Source: an uncultured Collinsella sp. (GTDB taxonomy: Bacteria; Actinomycetota; Coriobacteriia; Coriobacteriales; Coriobacteriaceae). Taken from it: a DNA stretch of 18,919 nt. Each line of letters starts with the position of its first letter. Position 1 is the stretch's first letter. Below are positions 11,873-18,919 of the stretch, one piece after another. The DNA is taken from NCBI GenBank assembly GCA_958413895.1, contig CATYVQ010000024.1:1-18919 (forward strand), written 5' to 3'. Under the pieces are notes generated by a model. It did no database searches. It was not told the origin of the DNA and worked only from the letters and a program-made list of their open reading frames with translations. A program made the translations under genes and the position numbers.

Positions 11873-14431
11873 TTACTGCCCAAAGACCTCTTCGGCGATA
11901 CGAGCGCTTTCGGCGGCATCCTTGGCGTAGTAGTCCGCGCCGATCTGCTTGGCGTATTCGGGGGTGAGTACGGCGCCGCCCACGATGATCTTGACGCCCG
12001 GAACCTCGGCATGGAGCAGCTTGATGGTCTCCTCCATGGCGACGACCGTGGTGGTCATAAGCGCCGAGAGGCCGACGAGTTTGATATCGCGCTCCTTGAC
12101 GGTCTTGAGTACCTCCTGCGGATCGACGTCGCGGCCTAGGTCAAAGACGGTGTAGCCGTAGTTATCGAGCAGCATCTTGACGATGTTCTTGCCAATGTCG
12201 TGGATGTCGCCCTTGACGGTGGCCACGCAGATCTTGCCCTTGTCGGCGATCTCGCCGGCGGGCATCAGGCGCTTGATGGTGTCGAAGCCCACGCGCGCGG
12301 CCTCGGCCGAGGCCATGAGCTGCGGTAAGAAGAACTTTCCCTGGTCAAAGAGGACGCCAACCTCGTCGAGGGCGGGGATAAAGTGATTGTTGATGAGGTC
12401 CATAGCGTCGTGGTCTGTCAGCAGACGCTCGGTCTCGGCAGCGATCTCGCCTTTGCGGCCCGAGACGACCATTCGACGAATCGGGTCGTCGTTGCCGTCA
12501 GTGCCGGCGGTGCCAGCAGCAGGCGCGGCATCACTCGATGCGGCCTGAGCCGCTGCCGGGTTGGCGGCGATCTTGTACGGATCGGTCCAGCCGGCATAGC
12601 GCTCGATGTATCCGGTCGAGCCCTCGTCTTCAACGCTCAGGACGCGATAGCTGTAGACGGTGTCCATAAAGCGCTTGGAACCCGGGTTCATGATGGGGGC
12701 GTCCAGGCCCGCGCCAAAGGCGGCGGCCAAAAAGACCGAACCCAGCAGCGGGCGGGCAGGCAGGCCAAAGCTGATGTTCGATACGCCGAGCGCGCATTTG
12801 ACGCCCAAGCGCTCCTTGCACAGGGACATGGCGCGCAGGATCTGCTCGGCCTGGCGCTGGTTGGTCGAGGCGGTCATGACCAGGCAGTCGATGAGGATGC
12901 GGTCCGGTCCAATGCCGTAGCGGGCAGCCTCGGCCACGATGCGCTCGGCGATGTCGAAGCGAGCCTCGGCGGTATCGGGGATGCCGCCTTCGTCGAGTGT
13001 AAGGCCGACAACGTTGGTGCCGTAGTGGGCGACCAGCGGAAAGATCTCATCCATGATCTGCTGCTTGCCATTGACCGAGTTGATGATGGGCTTGCCGGCA
13101 TAGCGGCGTACGGCGGCCTCGACAGCTGCGGGGTCGGTGGAGTCGATCTGCAGCGGCAGGAGCGTGGAGCCCTGGAGCTGTTCGGTCGCCTGTTGGATGA
13201 TCTTGACCTCGTCGATCTCGGGCAGGCCCACGTTGACGTCCAGGATGTCGGCGCCCTGCTCCTGCTGGCTGATGCCCTGGCTCACCACGTAGTCCAGATC
13301 GCCGTCGCGCAGGGCCTGCTGCAGGCGCTTTTTGCCGGTGGGGTTGATGCGCTCGCCGATGACGGCGATTTTGTGGCCATCGCAGGGGAGGTCCACGACC
13401 GTTTGGGCGCTCGTGACCGACATGCTGGGCTTGCGGCGGCGCGGGCTGGGCGTGTGGTTATCGATAAGCGTGCACAGCGCTGCCATGTGCGCCGGCGTGG
13501 TGCCGCAGCAGCCGCCCACGACGCTCACGCCGTCGGCGATCATGCCGGCGACGGCCTCGGCGTACTCGGGTGCCTGGATATCAAAGACGGTGTTGCCGTC
13601 GTCGTCCACATGGGGGAGTCCCGCATTGGCCTGCACCATAACGGGTTTGTCGGTAACGGTGAGCATACGTGCGGCGAGTCCTCGGAGCTCGGCCGGTCCC
13701 TGGCTGCAGTTGATGCCCAAAACGTCGGCGCCGATGGCGTCGAGCGTGATGGCGGCGACCTCGGGGCTCGTTCCCAGGAAGGTGCGACCGTCTTCCTCGA
13801 AAGTCATGGTGGCAAAGACGGGCAGGTCGGAGTTTTCGCGGCAGGCGAGGACGGCCGCCTTGATCTCGGCAAGGTCGGTCATGGTTTCGATAATAAAGAG
13901 GTCCACACCCGCGGCGACGCCAGCGCGCACTTCCTCGGCAAAAAGGTCGTAGGCCTCGTCAAAGCTGAGGGTGCCTAAGGGACGAAGCAGCGCGCCGATG
14001 GGGCCGATATCGCCGGCGACGTAGCGGGCGCCGGCCTCACGGGCGCAGGTGACGGCCGCGGCAAAGACGTCTGCCACGGTGGCAGCACCGTCGAGCTTGT
14101 GGGCGTTGGCGCCAAAGGTGTTGGCGGTGATCACGTCACAGCCAGCCTCGACATATTGACGTTGGATATCGGTGATAACCTGGGGCTCCTCAAAGTTGAG
14201 CAGCTCGGGCAGGGCGCCGGCCTTCATGCCGGCCGCTTGCAACATGGTGCCCATGCCGCCGTCGAACAGCAGGTGTCCCGTGCCCTCGATGGCCGCACGC
14301 AGGCGATCGTCCTTAATGCGCAGATCGTCGATCGTGCGCGTCTTGTATGTGGCACCGTTGCGACGTGCGGCATCAACGGGTGCCGCCAATGCAGCGCCGT
14401 CAGAATCATGAGTGATAAGCGGAGTAAACAT
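11873..14431 (-). CDS. metH: Cobalamin-dependent methionine synthase lacking the activation domain
   Basis: An 852-residue enzyme that moves a methyl group from 5-methyltetrahydrofolate through cobalamin to homocysteine, giving methionine. Domains in order: homocysteine S-methyltransferase (about 50-325) with zinc ligands Cys242 (GINCSQGP), Cys308 and Cys309 (GGCCGTTP); pterin-binding domain (about 355-600) beginning IGERINPTGKK; an Ala-rich linker (622-648); the cobalamin cap (about 650-728); and the B12 domain with GDIHDIGKN, where His744 is the cobalt ligand. The E. coli enzyme (1227 residues) has a C-terminal AdoMet activation domain; here it is a separate protein encoded immediately upstream. 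The ATG is preceded by AGGAG overlapping the upstream stop codon, implying translational coupling. About 45 residues precede the first domain. Confidence 0.96.
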   Translation of the reverse strand: MFTPLITHDSDGAALAAPVDAARRNGATYKTRTIDDLRIKDDRLRAAIEGTGHLLFDGGMGTMLQAAGMKAGALPELLNFEEPQVITDIQRQYVEAGCDVITANTFGANAHKLDGAATVADVFAAAVTCAREAGARYVAGDIGPIGALLRPLGTLSFDEAYDLFAEEVRAGVAAGVDLFIIETMTDLAEIKAAVLACRENSDLPVFATMTFEEDGRTFLGTSPEVAAITLDAIGADVLGINCSQGPAELRGLAARMLTVTDKPVMVQANAGLPHVDDDGNTVFDIQAPEYAEAVAGMIADGVSVVGGCCGTTPAHMAALCTLIDNHTPSPRRRKPSMSVTSAQTVVDLPCDGHKIAVIGERINPTGKKRLQQALRDGDLDYVVSQGISQQEQGADILDVNVGLPEIDEVKIIQQATEQLQGSTLLPLQIDSTDPAAVEAAVRRYAGKPIINSVNGKQQIMDEIFPLVAHYGTNVVGLTLDEGGIPDTAEARFDIAERIVAEAARYGIGPDRILIDCLVMTASTNQRQAEQILRAMSLCKERLGVKCALGVSNISFGLPARPLLGSVFLAAAFGAGLDAPIMNPGSKRFMDTVYSYRVLSVEDEGSTGYIERYAGWTDPYKIAANPAAAQAASSDAAPAAGTAGTDGNDDPIRRMVVSGRKGEIAAETERLLTDHDAMDLINNHFIPALDEVGVLFDQGKFFLPQLMASAEAARVGFDTIKRLMPAGEIADKGKICVATVKGDIHDIGKNIVKMLLDNYGYTVFDLGRDVDPQEVLKTVKERDIKLVGLSALMTTTVVAMEETIKLLHAEVPGVKIIVGGAVLTPEYAKQIGADYYAKDAAESARIAEEVFGQ

Positions 14432-14440
14432 CGAGGGCTC

Positions 14441-15229
14441 CTAATGGCTGGAATAGCAGGTGGTGTGGGCGGCGCGGAAGCGGCAGTGCTCGCGCATGCG
14501 GCAGATATTGCAGGTGGGGCGGCTCTGGGCGTCGTGGACTTCGCCGTCGAATAGGCCGATCACCGCGGTCACGCTTTTGGTGGGCATGAGCAGACTGGTG
14601 GGTGTGACGGTAAGCCCGATGAGCCGCGTGGCGTTGAGCGCATTGACGATCGAGCGCTGGGCCGAGAGCGGGCAGTCGCCGTAGCCGGGACTAAAGCGCC
14701 AGTTGCCGGCGAGCCCATGAACGGCGGCGTCCGTCTTGACCTGCTGGTCCATTTGCTCAACGGCGGCTTCCACGTAGGCGGAGCACGCGGCGTCGAGCAC
14801 GGCGCCCTCCAGGGGATGTTGGGCTCCCGTGGTGCGCAGGCGACGCTCGGCGTCCATGCCGAGGGTGCAGGCCATCAGCGCGGCCATGCGGGCGTCCTTA
14901 AGATGTCGATAGATATCGTGACCTCGCAGCTCAACGTTAGTGCCGACCAAGCGAATGCAAGGCTCACTTTGTTCGTCCACGCCCGTGGCATCGACGGCAA
15001 ACACGCGGCGCACGCCACGGGGCTCAATGTCCAGTTCCAGACGTTCAACGACAAGCTCAATACGTCGTGACAGCTCGGGCTCAATCTGCTGGCCGCCGTA
15101 ACCCAGATACCGCAGCATCTCGGCACGGTCGACACGGGGATGGTGCGCAGCATCGACACGGTAAAGCGCCGGCGACGCAAGGTCGGCCGGCACTTCGACA
15201 GCGGTTGTATCGATGTGCGGTTTTTCCAT
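14441..15229 (-). CDS. Stand-alone vitamin B12-dependent methionine synthase activation domain protein
   Basis: A 262-residue protein related to the C-terminal activation domain of MetH. That domain binds S-adenosylmethionine and remethylates cobalamin after it is oxidised. The AdoMet motif RFSPGYGDCPLSAQ is at 178-191, matching the family pattern R-x-x-PGY. LTVTPTSLLMPTKSVTAVIG (206-225) matches the following conserved segment. The C terminus carries Cys240, Cys243 and Cys249 (CNICRMREHC) plus Cys258, absent from E. coli MetH, which may bind metal or an iron-sulfur cluster. The start is set at 15229, where it overlaps the metF stop as TAATG; an upstream in-frame start would overlap metF by 94 bp. 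metH follows after 9 bp, so the two partners are co-translated. Confidence 0.9.
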   Translation of the reverse strand: MEKPHIDTTAVEVPADLASPALYRVDAAHHPRVDRAEMLRYLGYGGQQIEPELSRRIELVVERLELDIEPRGVRRVFAVDATGVDEQSEPCIRLVGTNVELRGHDIYRHLKDARMAALMACTLGMDAERRLRTTGAQHPLEGAVLDAACSAYVEAAVEQMDQQVKTDAAVHGLAGNWRFSPGYGDCPLSAQRSIVNALNATRLIGLTVTPTSLLMPTKSVTAVIGLFDGEVHDAQSRPTCNICRMREHCRFRAAHTTCYSSH

Positions 15230-16101
15230 TACCCCAGGCGCTCCATAATGGTCGCGGCGATCGCAGGACGGTTCATAGTGTACAGGTGCAGGCCGTCGGC
15301 GCCGTGCTCCTTGAGGTCGCAAAGCTGGCGGGCGGCATAATCTACACCGGCTGCCTGCAGGCTCTCGGGGTCATTCTCGTACTTGGCGAGAATCTTGATG
15401 ACGGGGGAGGGCAGCGACGCGCCGCACATAAAGACCATGCGGCTGATCTGCGACTTGCCCATAAACGGCATGATGCCCGCGGTAATGGGCACGGTGATAC
15501 CGGCCTTGTCGGCAAGCTCGCGGAAGCGATAGAAGCACTCGTTATCAAAGAAGAGCTGCGTCACAAAGAAGCTCGCGCCGGCGTCCTGTTTTTGCTTGAG
15601 GTGTTCGACCGAGAGGTTGAGATCCTCACAGGCAATGTGGCCCTCGGGGTAGGCCGCGGCGCCCACGCAAAAGCCGGCGTCGATGAGCTCGGGGATGAGG
15701 TCGCGGGCGTAGGCGTAGTCCGAGGCGGGCTTGTCGTCCTCGGTTGCGCCGGCAGGGAGATCGCCACGCAGGGCCAGGATGTTTTCTACGCCGGCGGTGC
15801 GATACTCGTCGATCTTGGCGGCGATATCGGCGTGGGTACGGCCCACACAGGTGAGGTGCGCCACCGAGGGCGTGTCGAATTCGCTCGAAATCATATGCGC
15901 GATGGGGGCGGTGGCGGCACCGTTGCCCGAGCCGCCGGCCGAGCAGGTGACCGAGACAAAGCTCGGCGAAAGCTTGCACAGATTGCCTGCCACTTCGCGA
16001 GCCGTGTCGAGGGTCAGCTCGCCCTTGGGCGGGAACATCTCAAACGAAATGGGCGCGGTGCCCTGGGATGCTGCCTGCTTAAAAACCTCGTCGACGCGCA
16101 T
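15229..16101 (-). CDS. metF: Methylenetetrahydrofolate reductase
   Basis: A 290-residue flavoprotein that reduces 5,10-methylenetetrahydrofolate to 5-methyltetrahydrofolate, the methyl donor for MetH. Family motifs: ISFEMFPPK (18-26, with Glu21 matching the catalytic Glu28 of the E. coli enzyme), VSVTCSAGG (49-57), NILALRGDLP (107-116), YPEGH (151-155) and FVTQLFFDN (179-187). The length is close to E. coli MetF (296). The start at 16101 follows GAGGAG 6 nt upstream; a longer frame from 16167 adds 22 residues with no family match. It is the first gene of the leftward metF / activation protein / metH operon and is divergent from glnN. I found no riboswitch or convincing promoter for it. Confidence 0.95.
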   Translation of the reverse strand: MRVDEVFKQAASQGTAPISFEMFPPKGELTLDTAREVAGNLCKLSPSFVSVTCSAGGSGNGAATAPIAHMISSEFDTPSVAHLTCVGRTHADIAAKIDEYRTAGVENILALRGDLPAGATEDDKPASDYAYARDLIPELIDAGFCVGAAAYPEGHIACEDLNLSVEHLKQKQDAGASFFVTQLFFDNECFYRFRELADKAGITVPITAGIMPFMGKSQISRMVFMCGASLPSPVIKILAKYENDPESLQAAGVDYAARQLCDLKEHGADGLHLYTMNRPAIAATIMERLG

Positions 16102-16265
16102 ATCGTGCTCCTCTAGATACGTAATAGTGTGATGTGTTGTAAGGATTCTACAGCACCACTGTGCCACGGTGGAGTTTCACTCGCTATTTGAGGATACCAA
16201 TCAAAGATGCCTTGCTATCGGCTTTCTCTATAACAGAGCGGCTAATCTAGGCACGGACTATAAAG

Positions 16266-16291
16266 ACTGGTATCTGATGCAAAATACCAGT
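16266..16291. promoter_or_regulatory. Operator-like dyad between metF and glnN
   Basis: ACTGGTAT (16266-16273) and ATACCAGT (16284-16291) are perfect inverted copies separated by 10 bp. The half-site GATACCA recurs at 16193-16199, closer to metF. Spacing and placement fit a dimeric regulator site. Which of the two genes it would control is not clear. Confidence 0.4.
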
Positions 16292-16410
16292 TAATAGAGC
16301 TCCATCCCAAATTGACTACCCTTAAACCATGGAGAGAGGTCTGCAATTTATGCAGTTGATTGGCTGTTGAGGGTGGCAACGCCGCTTCGATAGGGTAACC
16401 TCATTGATTG

Positions 16411-16506
16411 GTTTCGCGACAGCAACATAACGGTAATGTCGCGGAAACACGGCGAGTCTAAGCTATGACTCGTTCGTTAGTAATCAACACCGCTTCTCAC
16501 GCGGTG
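16411..16506 (+). promoter_or_regulatory. Three consecutive hairpins in the glnN leader
   Basis: Hairpin 1 pairs 16411-16421 with 16437-16448 (11 pairs, one bulged G, 15-nt loop). Hairpin 2 pairs CGAGTC (16453-16458) with GACTCG (16467-16472). Hairpin 3 pairs CACCGC (16488-16493) with GCGGTG (16501-16506), ending 8 nt before the glnN ribosome binding site. None has a T run. They may form a regulatory leader, and hairpin 1 could also be an operator. Confidence 0.4.
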
Positions 16507-16527
16507 CCGATACGAAGGGAGTTCCGT

Positions 16528-18615
<2,088 letters not shown>

Positions 18616-18646
18616 GGCGTAACTGACATATCGTCACGGTATTGAG

Positions 18647-18678
18647 CCGGGGTCCGCATTATGCGGGCCCCGGTTTTT
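18647..18678 (+). terminator. Rho-independent terminator of glnN
   Basis: CCGGGGTCCGCA (18647-18658) pairs with TGCGGGCCCCGG (18662-18673), 12 bp with one wobble, around a 3-nt loop. Five T follow (18674-18678). Confidence 0.95.
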
Positions 18679-18832
18679 GTTTGCGAAGGACGCTTTGAAG
18701 CCCGTTTTACCGCCGATTTGCCTAGGTATAAAGGGTTGTGGGCAAAAAACGTCAAATATGAGTACTGTCACAAGTCCTGTAGCATTATTTATTTGCAAAA
18801 TATGCAGTGTTACGCAACATATGTCCAAGTAC

Positions 18833-18919
18833 TTAGCCGATAAACGTCTGCAATTCTTCCGCCGTGATGGCGCGCGCAGACGTGGTGTAAGAGCGTCCTG
18901 AGGTCCGTCGCTGCAAGTC
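18833..18919 (-). CDS. Possible 3' end of a gene cut by the window edge
   Basis: On the minus strand a frame open from the window edge (28 codons) ends at TAA (complement of 18833-18835). The last residues read SARAITAEELQTFIG. G/C-rich codons here give way abruptly to AT-rich sequence after the stop, which fits a gene end. It is too short to name a family, and it could be chance. Confidence 0.35.
   Translation of the reverse strand, partial: DLQRRTSGRSYTTSARAITAEELQTFIG

Larger units (their letters stand above)
16102..16527. other. Divergent intergenic region between metF and glnN
   Basis: 426 bp between two divergent genes, with no credible gene inside. It holds an 8-bp dyad at 16266-16291, a weak rightward promoter candidate (TTGAGG 16367-16372, TAGGGT 16391-16396, 18 bp apart), and three consecutive hairpins between 16411 and 16506. 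The metF-proximal 160 bp show a TAGAAT on the minus strand near 16145 without a matching -35 box. Confidence 0.6.

Noticed and set aside
10244..12139. 631-codon plus-strand frame
   Set aside because: It is antisense to the well-supported UPF0210 and metH genes. Long antisense frames are common in GC-rich DNA.
12383..13978. 531-codon plus-strand frame
   Set aside because: Antisense shadow of metH, with no protein family character.
18634..18828. 64-codon minus-strand frame after glnN
   Set aside because: It crosses the glnN terminator and the AT-rich gap, with no ribosome binding site or recognisable family.

Overview
The window looks like a piece of a high-GC actinobacterial chromosome, most likely a gut Coriobacteriia member close to Collinsella. 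This is an inference from the gene set (stand-alone glucose-type PTS IIA, type III glutamine synthetase, UPF0210/PFL protein, MetH split from its activation domain, very large BTAD-type regulator) and from the strongly G/C-ended codons. No species marker is present. It carries housekeeping and central nitrogen, one-carbon and amino-sugar metabolism genes. I see no phage, insertion sequence, CRISPR array, tRNA or rRNA.

Left part (1-5279, plus strand): tandem palindromic repeats, a patatin-like phospholipase, then the ribosomal operon rplM-rpsI with a clear promoter, a short hairpin leader and a terminator. Next come glmM, a stand-alone PTS EIIA-Glc-type protein, and nagB. GlmM and NagB both act on glucosamine-6-phosphate, one towards cell wall precursors and the other back to glycolysis. 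A PTS phosphocarrier sits between them. The nagB gene is preceded by about 235 nt of hairpin-rich DNA that looks like a structured RNA leader.

Middle part (5280-10400): a 999-residue regulator with an N-terminal P-loop ATPase and a C-terminal winged helix plus BTAD, converging on yhbY. Leftward of the following genes lies a SAM-dependent methyltransferase broken by one in-frame TAG. Next to it is a 134-bp element made of two perfect 32-bp inverted arms around a second hairpin.

Right part (10400-18919): on the minus strand, a metF / MetH-activation-domain / metH operon with tight translational coupling, then a UPF0210 family gene with its own candidate promoter and operator-like dyad. Together the three met genes make methyl-tetrahydrofolate, use it to methylate homocysteine, and reactivate the cobalamin enzyme. 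Divergent from metF is a type III glutamine synthetase gene with a hairpin-rich upstream region and a strong terminator. The right edge cuts what may be the 3' end of another minus-strand gene.
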